Shown in pieces: positions 25,054 through 34,111 of a DNA stretch of 43,288 nt. The notes beneath the pieces were generated by a model. The model was not told where the DNA came from, did no database searches, and saw only the letters and a list, made by a program, of their open reading frames with translations. Numbering within the stretch: position 1 is the stretch's first letter; each line of letters begins with the position of its first letter. The position numbers and the translations under genes were made by a program. Source of the stretch: Alphaproteobacteria bacterium (GTDB lineage: Bacteria > Pseudomonadota > Alphaproteobacteria > Rs-D84); NCBI GenBank assembly GCA_017615655.1, contig JAFZZS010000006.1:1-43288 (forward strand), read 5' to 3'.

Positions 25054-25881
25054 TTATGCAACCAGTTTTTTTGATATTTCTAAAAATTTTTCTGGGCTTA
25101 TTTCTTCGGCACGTTCTGTCCCACACAAACCAAATTGTTTCCAATCAACATCACGCATTATTCCACGTATCATTTTGCGCCGCATTCCGAATAATCGCGC
25201 AGTTAAATTTTCAATATTCGTTATATTATCAATGCTTTTGATTTTTTTATGGTTTGGAATTATTTGTACAACGGCACTTTCTACACGTGGGCGCGGAACA
25301 AATGCAGTAGACGGAACATTAAACAATATCTTTGCATCTGCGACCAATGAAACCAAGACCGCTAAACGTCCGTACTGTTCATCACCGGTTTTTGCAACGA
25401 TTCTTTCCGCCACTTCGCGTTGAAACATCAATGTCATAGATTTAATTGGAACGCCACATGCGGTATCATGTAACCATCGCACTAATAATTCTGTTCCAAC
25501 ATTATATGGCAGGTTTGAACATATTGCAAAGTTACCACCTGCGATTTTTGCCATATCAACACGCAACGCATCGTCATATATGACATTAAAACGATTATCC
25601 GATGCCGCCACCACTTGCGACAAAATCGGTTCCGTGGTTTTATCTTTTTCTATGGCGATTACGTGCGCTGCACCCGCCAACAATAATGCACGCGAAAGCC
25701 CGGCTGGCCCGGGTCCAACTTCTATTATCGTTGTGTTTGTTATGTCCGGAACACTGCGCGCAATACGACCTGTTAAATTTAAATCAAACAAAAAATTTTG
25801 ACCAAATTGTTTTTTAGGTTCCAAACCTGATGCACGCATCATTTCAGATACTGGGGGCAAAGAAGATATTTTGTCTGTCAT
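25054..25881 (-). CDS. rsmA: 16S rRNA dimethyladenosine transferase RsmA (KsgA)
   Basis: 275 aa. It dimethylates two adjacent adenosines in the 3' terminal helix of 16S rRNA late in 30S assembly. Motifs: KKQFGQNFLFD at the N-terminus, SAM-binding EVGPGPAGLSRALL, AIEKD, and the catalytic NLPYNVG. The C-terminal domain has the FVPRPRVESAVVQI block. Its start overlaps the recR stop by 4 nt (ATGA type), so the two are probably translationally coupled. Confidence 0.97.
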   Translation of the reverse strand: MTDKISSLPPVSEMMRASGLEPKKQFGQNFLFDLNLTGRIARSVPDITNTTIIEVGPGPAGLSRALLLAGAAHVIAIEKDKTTEPILSQVVAASDNRFNVIYDDALRVDMAKIAGGNFAICSNLPYNVGTELLVRWLHDTACGVPIKSMTLMFQREVAERIVAKTGDEQYGRLAVLVSLVADAKILFNVPSTAFVPRPRVESAVVQIIPNHKKIKSIDNITNIENLTARLFGMRRKMIRGIMRDVDWKQFGLCGTERAEEISPEKFLEISKKLVA

Positions 25882-26474
25882 AACGCACGCCGCCCCCCAA
25901 ATGCCAACGATAGCGTGCCATCATCAATATAATCTAAATCCCCACCAAGTGGTACACCTGATGCAAGTTCGCTGTATTTAATATTTGTGTTTGCAAGCAT
26001 TGATATAATATATTGTTGCGTTGTTTTACCTTCGACTGTATTAGGTAATGCAAAAATAATTTCATTAATTTTTTCATCAATAATACGCATTGGTAAATTG
26101 CCCAGATTTAAATCATCTGGTGTGATTCCAGCAACACCTGACAACAATCCACCAATGATATGGTACCGCCCGTTATATACCCCAGAATTTTCTAATACCC
26201 AAACATCTGATAAATCACGCACCAGGCATAACATCCCGTTTGCCCGCGCCATATCACGACAGTATTCGCATTTGTCGGTACTTTTATCAGTCAACACACC
26301 ACAAATCGGGCACGGATAAATATTTTCATGCGCATCAACTAATGCATCTACCAATTTTTCAATTCGCCCGGTTTTGTCCTGTAACAACCCTAAAACTATA
26401 CGACGTGCCGCGCGATTTCCGACTCGCGGCAACTTTGCAAATTGTTTTATAAGTTTTTCTATCTTTGGATTCAT
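25878..26474 (-). CDS. recR: Recombination mediator protein RecR
   Basis: 198 aa. With RecO it loads RecA on SSB-coated gaps. Helix-hairpin-helix region at the start (FAKLPRVGNRAARRIVLGLL), a four-Cys zinc finger (CPICGVLTDKSTDKCEYC, residues about 56-73), and a Toprim domain with VRDLSDVWVLENSG and YHIIGGLLSG. Usually recR follows ybaB/dnaX; here it sits between an S41 peptidase and rsmA with 4-nt overlaps on both sides. Confidence 0.97.
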   Translation of the reverse strand: MNPKIEKLIKQFAKLPRVGNRAARRIVLGLLQDKTGRIEKLVDALVDAHENIYPCPICGVLTDKSTDKCEYCRDMARANGMLCLVRDLSDVWVLENSGVYNGRYHIIGGLLSGVAGITPDDLNLGNLPMRIIDEKINEIIFALPNTVEGKTTQQYIISMLANTNIKYSELASGVPLGGDLDYIDDGTLSLAFGGRRAL

Positions 26475-27589
26475 CGTGATTTTCTATTTGTGTCTACTTT
26501 ATTATTTTTTAATTTATTTTGCAAATGTTTCCATGCTGCATCATAGGCATCACCATCACATTTAATATCGGGGGTATATCCATTTAATTCAAAATTATCT
26601 TGAAACAGTTCACGGTAATCCATACCAACCACAAATGTTATATGTGATTTAGGTAAGACAACTATACCATATGCATTACCATATACCTCGCACCCTGCCG
26701 TATTTTCACCAATGAATTTTACAAAAGGATGCTGTTTCAACCGTGTACAAAACATTTCCGCACTGGACGAGGTTCTTCCATTAATTAGGATATATATTGG
26801 TTTTCTATATCCTGGACCTTCAGATTCAAATTTGGGGTATCCATCACTTTGCGACTTTATAAATGGGTCGTCTGATGTTTCTATTTTGCTTATGCCTGTT
26901 GCATCCCATTTACGATTATAAATTATATTCGCTTCTGTTGTATTACGCATCCATGTTTTTTTTGATGAAGGTCCTTTGGCACCATATAAATAATTCGCAA
27001 GTGGATCGCTAATTCGCGAACTGCCCCCGGAATTTCCACGCAGGTCAATTATTGTTGCAACAGATTTTGGAAGTATATCTGTATATAATTTTTGAAATTT
27101 TTCAAGATCAGAATCCGACCATCCTGACAATGTTGGCAAAGCGATTATTGCAACCCCATCATACAATTCAACGCTATATTTCTGTTGGCGTTCTGTGATA
27201 TTTTTTCCAACCTTTTTTCGAACTAACCCAAGTTGCGTAGAAAACCTGTTACCCGCAAAACGTAATGCCATGTGTTTGTCAGGAATTTTTGCGATTAATT
27301 GTGACATTTCTTGGCAAAATTCTTGCGCCGTCATATTATGTGCATTGTCATACATATTTGTTAAAAATTGGAGTATAGTGCGCTTTAATACTTCATTGTA
27401 AAATGGCCATCCACAATATACATTGATAAATGTTCTTGCCATCACGGATATATCGCGCCTAATATCATCAGCATCTAAAATTTTATCGGGCTGTTCTTGA
27501 ATATCATTTGGGATGTTAATATCTTCTGGTACGGAATTTTGTAACAGTTTCGATTCCATTTCTTGTACTGTCGGAATTTTTATTCCCAT
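26471..27589 (-). CDS. S41-family (C-terminal processing type) peptidase
   Basis: 372 aa from the ATG at 27589, which has AAGGGGAAGG just upstream; an in-frame start 30 nt earlier is less likely. The tail-specific protease core is visible: IIDLRGNSGGSSRISDPLANYLYG and the nucleophile block INGRTSSSAEMF, with Ser in TSSSAE and a later GENTAGCEVYG stretch. No signal peptide is seen and the N-terminus is charged, so it may be cytoplasmic, unlike most CtpA enzymes. No PDZ domain is evident between the helical N-terminal region and the core. Its end overlaps recR by 4 nt. Confidence 0.85.
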   Translation of the reverse strand: MGIKIPTVQEMESKLLQNSVPEDINIPNDIQEQPDKILDADDIRRDISVMARTFINVYCGWPFYNEVLKRTILQFLTNMYDNAHNMTAQEFCQEMSQLIAKIPDKHMALRFAGNRFSTQLGLVRKKVGKNITERQQKYSVELYDGVAIIALPTLSGWSDSDLEKFQKLYTDILPKSVATIIDLRGNSGGSSRISDPLANYLYGAKGPSSKKTWMRNTTEANIIYNRKWDATGISKIETSDDPFIKSQSDGYPKFESEGPGYRKPIYILINGRTSSSAEMFCTRLKQHPFVKFIGENTAGCEVYGNAYGIVVLPKSHITFVVGMDYRELFQDNFELNGYTPDIKCDGDAYDAAWKHLQNKLKNNKVDTNRKSR

Positions 27590-27600
27590 TACCTTCCCCT

Positions 27601-28713
27601 TTAATGAAATACATAACAATCAATTCCTGCGGAAATAGCGCGATTTTTTAAATTCTGGGCTGCGCTTTCCGAAAGGCCATTTACACGCACCCGATAAAGC
27701 CCTGTTCCTGTTGGTTCGACATGTGCGCTTGCCCCAAGGACTTTTTGAACACGCGAAATCATAGAATTTGCAGAATCTACACTTGAAAATGCACCGAATT
27801 GCACACCGACACCACCGGTTGAATATTGAATTTTTGGTGCATCAGATGCATATTTCTGGACAATTGGTGACGTTACAGGTGCGGTTGTTGGCGTCTGATT
27901 TGCCCCTGTTGATTTACCACCATTATTCAACATTTCAAATCCGCGATTCAAAAGACGGGCAGATACACTGGACCGAACATCTTTGTTCTCTGCGCCTAAT
28001 ACAACAGAAATTAATCGATTTCCCCCACGTGCAGCCGTTGCTACAAGTGAATATTTCGATTTGTTTGTGTAACCTGTTTTCATACCATCGCATCCTGGAT
28101 ACGTTTCCAACAGACGATTTCCATTAGTATATGTTTTGCCATTGTATGTCCAAGTTTTTATACCAAAATATTTCCAATACTGAGGAAAATGCTTATATAC
28201 AGCCATGGACAATAACGCAATATCACGCGCCGTTGACAAGTGATCATCATCTGGCAGCCCAGAAGAATTCTCGAAATTCGTATGAGATAAACCAATTTCG
28301 CGTGCAACACGTGTCATTAACGATGCAAATGTCCCCTCTTTGCCACCTTTAAGATTTTCCGCCAAAACCCGCGCGACATCATTTGCACTGTACACAGCAA
28401 GCGCGATTATCGCATCTTCAACCCGGATTTTTGTCCCAGCAGTTAACCCCAATTTTACAGGGGCAGCAGCAGCGGCACTGGTTGAAACAATCAAATAATC
28501 ATCTAAATGTAGACGTCCATGTTCCAATGCATCAAACGTCAGATACAATGTCATTATCTTTGTTAAACTTGCTGGGTAGTTTGTCTGATTTGCATTTTCA
28601 GCAATCAATACGCGCCCTGTATTCATATCGGCAACAAGCGCTGCGCGATAATCTGCCGCGTGCGCAAACGCGCACGAAAATATTAATGGCAAAACAAATA
28701 AAATTTTTCTCAT
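27601..28713 (-). CDS. dacA: D-alanyl-D-alanine carboxypeptidase (DacA family) with SPOR domain
   Basis: 370 aa with a signal peptide (ending AHA). Penicillin-binding class C motifs are complete: SLTK (NYPASLTKIMT), SAN (VYSANDVARV) and KTG (CDGMKTGYTNKS). It trims the terminal D-Ala from peptidoglycan stems in the periplasm. Instead of the usual DacA beta-sandwich and membrane-anchor helix, a Thr/Pro linker (about 275-300) leads to a SPOR domain (GVQFGAFSSVDSANSMISRVQ...LYRVRVNGLSESAAQNL). SPOR domains bind denuded glycans at the septum. ATG at 28713 is preferred over a GTG 6 nt upstream. The S41 peptidase gene follows after 11 nt. Confidence 0.93.
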   Translation of the reverse strand: MRKILFVLPLIFSCAFAHAADYRAALVADMNTGRVLIAENANQTNYPASLTKIMTLYLTFDALEHGRLHLDDYLIVSTSAAAAAPVKLGLTAGTKIRVEDAIIALAVYSANDVARVLAENLKGGKEGTFASLMTRVAREIGLSHTNFENSSGLPDDDHLSTARDIALLSMAVYKHFPQYWKYFGIKTWTYNGKTYTNGNRLLETYPGCDGMKTGYTNKSKYSLVATAARGGNRLISVVLGAENKDVRSSVSARLLNRGFEMLNNGGKSTGANQTPTTAPVTSPIVQKYASDAPKIQYSTGGVGVQFGAFSSVDSANSMISRVQKVLGASAHVEPTGTGLYRVRVNGLSESAAQNLKNRAISAGIDCYVFH

Positions 28714-28756
28714 TTCCACAAGTTGTATGTTAGTAAAAATTTACTTTTTCGGTCAA

Positions 28757-30547
28757 TTATTTTTTTGCACTATCTTGCAAAAAACCACCCGATTGCATTT
28801 TCCATAATTTTGCATATTCTCCTTTACGACGCAGCAATGCTTGATGTGTACCAGATTCAACAATACGCCCTTTTTCTAAAACTACTATTCTGTCCATATT
28901 ACGCAGAGTCGACAATCTGTGTGCAATTGCGATTGTTGTACGATTTTTTGACAATTTTTCAAAAGACTTTTGAATTGATACTTCGGTCTCACTGTCCAAG
29001 GCGGATGTCGCCTCGTCCAATATAAGTATCGGCGCATTTTTCAGAAAAGCACGTGCAATTGCGATACGTTGCCGTTGCCCGCCAGACATTTTGATACCGC
29101 GGTCACCAACCAATGTTTCATATTTCTTTTCGGTTGATAAAATAAACATGTGTGCCGATGCGCTTTTGGCCGCCGTATGAATTTCTGAATCTGATGCTCC
29201 TGGCCGGCCATACGCGATATTCTCACGTATTGTTCGGTTAAACATTGCAGGGTCTTGCGGGATAAACGCAATATTTTCACGCAATGAACCTTGGGTTACA
29301 TCTCTGATATCGTGTCCATCAATCAAAATAGAACCACCTTTGACATCATAGAATCGCATCAGCAGATTCACCAATGTTGTTTTACCTGCACCTGATGGGC
29401 CGACAATTCCGACACGTTCACCAGGCTTTATTGTCAAAGATAAATCGCGCAAGACGTAACGATTCTTGTATTTAAACGAAACATTTTTGAATTCTATTTT
29501 ACCATGGCTTACTGTCAATTCACTGGCGTTCGGTTTATCTGTAACCTCGATTGGTACAACCAATTCAGTATATGCCTTGGACGCCGCGGATAAGTTTTCA
29601 ATAATATTTGGAATTGAATCCATAATAACACTTATCTGCATAATAACCATATTATAGACAGATATAGAATAAACTATATCCGATATTTCCATCTCTTGTT
29701 TAGCAAACAAGTAAACACACAGCATTACTGTTACACCGAACATCGTATCCCACAAATAACTTGGGACTATCATTGAAACACGTTGCCAAAATGATGCGCG
29801 GCGGCGTAATTTTACATTTTCTGTCCTGATTGGGTCCATATAGTTATGTTCACGTATTACCCCAGCAAACAATTTTACATTTGTTGCATTTGAAAAACTG
29901 TCCACCAGTTTCCCAGTCAACTTTGCGTTTGAATCAGAAACATCCTTGGCACTGCGTTTAATTGGCTTCCGCAGACGCCACATAAAATACGCACGAAACA
30001 CAAAAATAAATATAAACGAAAATGCAATGTATTTGTTCACCGTAAATAATGCGGCAGAATTGATGCATGCCATAATCAACATAACCACAGAATTCCAACA
30101 TTCAAAAATAATAGTTCCTATTCCGTGCACGATATCATTTATACGTGAATAAACCTGGCCGGCCATACGATTTACCCAAAACGCCATAGATTGTGTATGA
30201 ACATAATCGGTCAGCGTTTCAGATATTTTACGAGTCACCTTTGGGCCCAAATACGATTGCCCCCAATTACGTAATAACACCAAAGAACTGGTGGCAATAT
30301 TCAATATTGTTATCATCAAAACGGTCGGCAGACACCATTTAATAAGGTTCACATCCTTTGGCGCATTTTCCAACATCGCCACGACCCAGCGCTGATACGT
30401 CGGCCATAATACAGAATCGAAACCGATTAAAAAGCGCAACAACCATACCGATATCAACAGCCACCAGATGCCCTTAAAGATATATCTGGTATAAAAACCT
30501 ACAACTGTTTTAGGCATATTGGTAAGATTTCGTTCTGATTTTTTCAT
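28757..30547 (-). CDS. ABC exporter half-transporter (MsbA/HlyB-like, fused TMD-NBD)
   Basis: 596 aa. Six membrane helices in the first 330 residues, then a nucleotide-binding domain with Walker A GPSGAGKTTL, Q-loop IPQDPAMF, signature MSGGQRQRIAIARA, Walker B ILILDEATSALD and the H-loop IAHRLSTL. It must act as a homodimer. Similar proteins export lipids, lipid A core or peptides; the substrate is not deducible. AGGAAGGA is a strong ribosome binding site. A TTGCAATTGCAA palindrome at 30594-30605 provides -35-like elements in both directions for this gene and the divergent GNAT gene. Confidence 0.92.
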   Translation of the reverse strand: MKKSERNLTNMPKTVVGFYTRYIFKGIWWLLISVWLLRFLIGFDSVLWPTYQRWVVAMLENAPKDVNLIKWCLPTVLMITILNIATSSLVLLRNWGQSYLGPKVTRKISETLTDYVHTQSMAFWVNRMAGQVYSRINDIVHGIGTIIFECWNSVVMLIMACINSAALFTVNKYIAFSFIFIFVFRAYFMWRLRKPIKRSAKDVSDSNAKLTGKLVDSFSNATNVKLFAGVIREHNYMDPIRTENVKLRRRASFWQRVSMIVPSYLWDTMFGVTVMLCVYLFAKQEMEISDIVYSISVYNMVIMQISVIMDSIPNIIENLSAASKAYTELVVPIEVTDKPNASELTVSHGKIEFKNVSFKYKNRYVLRDLSLTIKPGERVGIVGPSGAGKTTLVNLLMRFYDVKGGSILIDGHDIRDVTQGSLRENIAFIPQDPAMFNRTIRENIAYGRPGASDSEIHTAAKSASAHMFILSTEKKYETLVGDRGIKMSGGQRQRIAIARAFLKNAPILILDEATSALDSETEVSIQKSFEKLSKNRTTIAIAHRLSTLRNMDRIVVLEKGRIVESGTHQALLRRKGEYAKLWKMQSGGFLQDSAKK

Positions 30548-30593
30548 GATGTCCTTCCTATAAAACTCACGGAATAATAATTGCTAATATTTC

Positions 30594-30621
30594 TTGCAAT
30601 TGCAAGTATGTTTTTTATAAT
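30594..30621 (+). promoter_or_regulatory. Promoter of the GNAT gene, probably giving a leaderless mRNA
   Basis: TTGCAA (30594-30599), 16 bp, perfect TATAAT (30616-30621). The expected start, about 30628, is only about 4 nt before the ATG at 30632, leaving no room for a Shine-Dalgarno, and none is seen. Confidence 0.65.
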
Positions 30622-30631
30622 TTGGCTCACT

Positions 30632-31171
30632 ATGACGGTTAAATTAGAAGATTTTTCTTTGCGACATTTTATTCCACAATTTCGTGAATTTAACACGGAA
30701 ACAAAAGATAATCGTGAACGCCTGATTCCATATTTTTGGTGGGCGCGCGCCACAGATTTTGCACGTTTTAGATTTATCTTATCAGGTCTGATTATGGAAA
30801 AACTTTCCAGAATCATGCGCGATTTACCATATAACAAAAAATTCATTATTCGAAAAAACGACGCGTTTGCGGGTATAATCGGTATTGATGATGTATCGCA
30901 AAATGCCACACGGGCCGAGATATGGTACTTTGTAACACAGCAAAACGAAGGGCACCGTATCATGCCAGATGCGCTAAGGCAAATTGAATATTTTGCCCAA
31001 ACAAAATCTATCGCCAGTATTTACGCACGAACTGCGCGCAATAATAAAAAATCACAGCATATGTTGGCTAGAAATGGTTATGAACATTATTATCCCATCA
31101 AACGCGGCAAAGAAGATTACAACAAACTGATGTGGTACAAGTCGCTAAATGACAAAGTTATTGAAAAATAA
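30632..31171 (+). CDS. GNAT-family N-acetyltransferase
   Basis: About 179 aa from the ATG at 30632. The GNAT core is seen as an acceptor-side strand (KKFIIRKNDAFAGIIGIDDVSQNATRAEIWYFV), a middle region with QNEGHRIMPDALRQIEYF in place of the usual Q/R-x-x-G-x-G/A loop, and the C-terminal N-x-x-S block (TARNNKKSQHMLARNGYEHYYPIKRGKEDYNKLMWYK). It resembles RimJ/RimL-type enzymes that acetylate alpha-amino groups of proteins or small molecules. A longer in-frame start at 30581 would begin upstream of the promoter -10 and is rejected. It is divergent from the ABC exporter gene. Confidence 0.85.
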   Translation: MTVKLEDFSLRHFIPQFREFNTETKDNRERLIPYFWWARATDFARFRFILSGLIMEKLSRIMRDLPYNKKFIIRKNDAFAGIIGIDDVSQNATRAEIWYFVTQQNEGHRIMPDALRQIEYFAQTKSIASIYARTARNNKKSQHMLARNGYEHYYPIKRGKEDYNKLMWYKSLNDKVIEK

Positions 31172-31188
31172 AATAAATTCGTTAAAAT
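31161..31188 (+). promoter_or_regulatory. Promoter of tRNA-Glu
   Basis: TTGAAA (31161-31166), 16 bp, TAAAAT (31183-31188). The -35 overlaps the last codons of the GNAT gene. Predicted start near 31195, a few nt before the tRNA. Confidence 0.6.
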
Positions 31189-31201
31189 AAGGTCGCATTT
31201 T

Positions 31202-31276
31202 GGTCCCATCGTCTAGCGGTCAGGACATCGGATTCTCATTCCGGTAACACGGGTTCGATTCCCGTTGGGACTGCCA
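31202..31276 (+). tRNA. tRNA-Glu (anticodon CTC)
   Basis: 75-nt cloverleaf with a 3' CCA encoded. Acceptor GGTCCCA/TGGGACT (G:U at the first pair), anticodon stem TCGGA/TCCGG with loop TTCTCAT, giving CTC in the anticodon position, and T-arm ACGGGTTCGATTCCCGT. Reading GAG only, it implies a second tRNA-Glu (TTC) elsewhere. Confidence 0.93.
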
Positions 31277-31321
31277 AATGTTCATATTTGGCGTTTTTAC
31301 GAACACTTTTTTTAAACTTTA

Positions 31322-32506
31322 TCACTTGCGCCCCTGTGAATTTTCTAATAATTTCCATATACCAGTGTGTTCTGGTTCAATATCTCTATTTTTAAAACGA
31401 TTTTTGGCTACTGTCAAAACATGCGGATTACGCAATGGGTTATTGTGTTCTTTTTTTAATGCTTCACCATTGAGGACTGATGCTGCAACAAACATTTCTA
31501 AATCAGTACCTTTTGAGACACTTTTCAATAAATCCACTGCATCTGGAATTTCATCATGATTATTATACCAATATTGGGCAATTGCTCTTATCAAGTCCAT
31601 TTGCTCTTTGCCAACCTTGGTTAATTTTTTTGTATTCGTTTCAAAAAAAGCATTATTATGTTCCGTCGAGTCATATTGCACAGATACTTCCGTTAGAATT
31701 TTATCAAAAGTCATCATCACATCATTTTTTTTCAGTTTTATAAATGCGGACTTTTTACCTTTTATTTTTTTGAATTCAGGATGTTTAAATAAATGAACTG
31801 GATAAGCATTTGAATAATTAAAATCATAATCAGAATCTGATTGACCGTCCGCAACAGAATATCGTTGCAAAGTCGTTGTTGGTATATCTTCGGTCATTTC
31901 TAACTGAGAATTGTTTGTTACAGACACAATTTGTTTTAATGCTGTTTCTATCAATTTATCTTTATACCCCAGTGATAACATTTGTTTCTTTAGCACATTT
32001 AACATATTTATCATTACCTGTGTTCCATAGCAGTGAGTAGTAAAGATAATATTGCGCATATTTTTTAATAAATCCGCATCAGATAATTTTTTCCAACCTG
32101 ATTGTGTGCGTTTTGCTATAAATGGCATAAATACTTTTGAAACTTCTCGTTTGTAATCACTATTAAACAATTCTTCACGATTTGCCATTGTTGCATTAGT
32201 ATAAAATTCCAGCCTGAAACTTTTTGGCACATTCCAATAATATGACAACATTTGCATATTTTCTTGCTGTTGTCTTGTAAAACCAAATGTTCTTGCAAAT
32301 TGATTAATATAACCATTGGCCGCACGCGCAGTTTTCGTTCCATCACCACCAAAACAAATTATGGTTTTTTTGTGTGGATCCAATACAAAATTTTCTGTCC
32401 AATGTTCATCGTTTTCTGTTGTTTTTAGCCCCAGCACAAAAAATGTGGAACGTTCGGGATCAACCCATAATTTTCCATTTTCGATTTTATACGGTATATC
32501 CGACAT
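31322..32506 (-). CDS. Unknown protein with an alpha/beta-hydrolase-like motif and Cys at the nucleophile elbow
   Basis: 394 aa from the ATG at 32506, which has GGAG 7 nt upstream. No signal peptide. Two motifs recall alpha/beta hydrolases: a strand plus Gly-rich loop TIICFGGDGTKTA (residues 48-60) at the oxyanion-hole position, and IIFTTHCYGTQVMINML (residues 153-169) at the position of the G-x-S-x-G elbow, with Cys159 in place of Ser. The rest has many Lys, Asn and Glu residues and is not recognised. The gene lies directly downstream of tRNA-Glu in convergent orientation, followed on its upstream side by an outer-membrane barrel gene. A secreted effector or a cytoplasmic enzyme are both possible. 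Confidence 0.7.
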   Translation of the reverse strand: MSDIPYKIENGKLWVDPERSTFFVLGLKTTENDEHWTENFVLDPHKKTIICFGGDGTKTARAANGYINQFARTFGFTRQQQENMQMLSYYWNVPKSFRLEFYTNATMANREELFNSDYKREVSKVFMPFIAKRTQSGWKKLSDADLLKNMRNIIFTTHCYGTQVMINMLNVLKKQMLSLGYKDKLIETALKQIVSVTNNSQLEMTEDIPTTTLQRYSVADGQSDSDYDFNYSNAYPVHLFKHPEFKKIKGKKSAFIKLKKNDVMMTFDKILTEVSVQYDSTEHNNAFFETNTKKLTKVGKEQMDLIRAIAQYWYNNHDEIPDAVDLLKSVSKGTDLEMFVAASVLNGEALKKEHNNPLRNPHVLTVAKNRFKNRDIEPEHTGIWKLLENSQGRK

Positions 32507-32635
32507 TTGTATCTCCATTAAAATAAATATTGATGCTTTCGTAATTCTAGCATGTTTTAATAAATTTTACAATGTATCCTATCCGGGTTTATCTGTTTGA
32601 TTTTTTTACAATATCCGAATAGGAATTCGCACAAT

Positions 32636-33205
32636 TTAAAAGTTATATCGCAATCCAAGATTTGGACCATAACTGTATATACGAGGTTCGGCAATATAAT
32701 CAAATGAAAAACCCAAATCAATGGCAATATGCCAAAAACTGAAACTCAAACCAGTTGTTGCGCCACCTGTAAAAGTAATTCCATGTTTTGATTTTTTTGA
32801 ATCATCCGCGCGATTGGTGATTGTATAATCATACCTGTCGCCCCCAAGACCAGCGCCGACATACATTGCAAAATGCTTTAACGATACATAATCATAATAC
32901 CCATTTATGCGTATCGCGTCATTGGTAATGGAAATTACGTGCCCAAATAAGATTTGAAAAAGCTCTGATACTTCGGCACGAGATTGGTAATTTAACGCCA
33001 AACGATACCGCTGTTTATATCGTGCGCCTAATTCAAAATTAAATACACCACCAAAATCAAAAAAATCTTCACCTTTGACCGTTACATCAGATGCATTTAT
33101 GCCCATATTTGCGCCAAGATATGCATGCCAATTTTGTTCCGTAGTTTCGCACACTGCGACACACGGTATCATCACCAATAAACTTGTTAATAAAAATTTT
33201 TTCAT
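32636..33205 (-). CDS. Outer-membrane beta-barrel protein (surface-antigen type)
   Basis: 189 aa from the ATG at 33205 (AAGGG ribosome binding site 7 nt upstream). Signal peptide MKKFLLTSLLVMIPCVAVCE. The mature part shows alternating hydrophobic residues and aromatic girdles (WHAYLGANMGINASD, FNFELGARYKQRYRLALNYQSR, FAMYVGAGLGGDRYDY, ITFTGGATTGLSFSFWHIAIDLGFSFDYI) and ends in ...NLGLRYNF with a terminal Phe, the BAM recognition signature. About eight strands are expected, as in OmpA/OmpW or rickettsial surface antigens. A terminator-like hairpin lies just upstream, closing the previous gene. Confidence 0.85.
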   Translation of the reverse strand: MKKFLLTSLLVMIPCVAVCETTEQNWHAYLGANMGINASDVTVKGEDFFDFGGVFNFELGARYKQRYRLALNYQSRAEVSELFQILFGHVISITNDAIRINGYYDYVSLKHFAMYVGAGLGGDRYDYTITNRADDSKKSKHGITFTGGATTGLSFSFWHIAIDLGFSFDYIAEPRIYSYGPNLGLRYNF

Positions 33206-33253
33206 TGCATAACCCTTATATGACATTTTTCTTATTTTATCATATATGACAAG

Positions 33254-33276
33254 AAAAAACCACCGACATGGTGGTT
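33254..33276 (-). terminator. Terminator after the 126-aa gene
   Basis: Minus strand: AACCACC/GGTGGTT stem (33258-33276) with a 5-nt loop and a following T-run interrupted by one C. Lies 5 nt after the stop of the gene at 33281-33661. Confidence 0.75.
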
Positions 33277-33280
33277 CTTT

Positions 33281-33661
33281 TTACTTCTGCATTTGATTTC
33301 TTAATTTAAAGCCATGCTTTTTAATATTCTGGGCATTCGCGTAAAGTTCCAATTCGTCACGCGTTAAATCTGCACCCATAATTCTACGGTCATTATGTTT
33401 TGCCGCTGCGCGCATAATTTCGGGTGTTTTACCATTTACATATTCTAGCATTTTATAATCTAACTTCACCGCCAACATACGTAACATAAAACTCTGGTTA
33501 TGAACAAAGCGAATAATATACGGATTTTCAAAAACTGCCGCTAATAAAAACTCTTCTGATGGACAATCCATATGCGCCACCAATGCAGGATACCCCTTTA
33601 TCTGTGGCAACATCTTTAATTCTTGTTCTGTCATATATGTCATACCATTTGGTTCAGTCAT
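33281..33661 (-). CDS. Small hypothetical protein (helical, DUF4116-like)
   Basis: 126 aa, soluble, no signal peptide, AAAGGAA ribosome binding site. The middle (FLLAAVFENPYIIRFVHNQSFMLRMLAVKLDYKMLEYVNGKTPEIMRAAAKHN) has the repeating helix pattern of DUF4116-type repeats, in which an unit of about 25-40 residues alternates hydrophobic helices with NP or TPE breaks. No catalytic motif is visible. It follows the MerR gene by 15 nt and is probably co-transcribed with gyrA-merR. Confidence 0.65.
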   Translation of the reverse strand: MTEPNGMTYMTEQELKMLPQIKGYPALVAHMDCPSEEFLLAAVFENPYIIRFVHNQSFMLRMLAVKLDYKMLEYVNGKTPEIMRAAAKHNDRRIMGADLTRDELELYANAQNIKKHGFKLRNQMQK

Positions 33662-33676
33662 TCATATTTCCTTTTT

Positions 33677-34111
33677 TTATTCTAATAAATCTTTTGCCTG
33701 GCTTAAAAGCCCAATTGTTAAATCAAGTTTTGCGCTATTAATTGGATTAACCTTTGGTACAGGTATTGTATCAGACACAATATCCATATCATCAAATGAT
33801 TCTACTTTTTGTTTAACCACAGTAGGCTTTTTAGCGACTACGTGTGATACAGTCGCGGCACCATCAACAGTAAATTCACCGTTATGTATCAGTTTCTTTA
33901 CCCCTGCAATTGTCATACCACGGTTATAAAGCAAATCTTGAATCTTGCGCAAACGTTCAATTGCCTCGGCACGATAATAACGCCGCCCCCCTGCCCCTGT
34001 TGTCGGATGCACAATTGTTGGAAATTGTTTTTCCCAATAACGCAACGTATACGCTGGAATTCCTAGTTCCTTGGATACATTGTTTATTGATACAAAATAT
34101 TCTTTATCCAT
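33677..34111 (-). CDS. MerR-family transcriptional regulator
   Basis: 144 aa. N-terminal winged HTH typical of MerR proteins: [27 protein letters not shown], the wing [37 protein letters not shown]. No effector-binding Cys pattern. The rest is linker and a helix ([17 protein letters not shown]). In many alphaproteobacteria a similar MerR gene follows plsX-fabH-ihfA; here it follows gyrA, and its ATG (34111) overlaps the gyrA stop by 8 nt (ATGGATAA). Confidence 0.88.
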   Translation of the reverse strand: MDKEYFVSINNVSKELGIPAYTLRYWEKQFPTIVHPTTGAGGRRYYRAEAIERLRKIQDLLYNRGMTIAGVKKLIHNGEFTVDGAATVSHVVAKKPTVVKQKVESFDDMDIVSDTIPVPKVNPINSAKLDLTIGLLSQAKDLLE

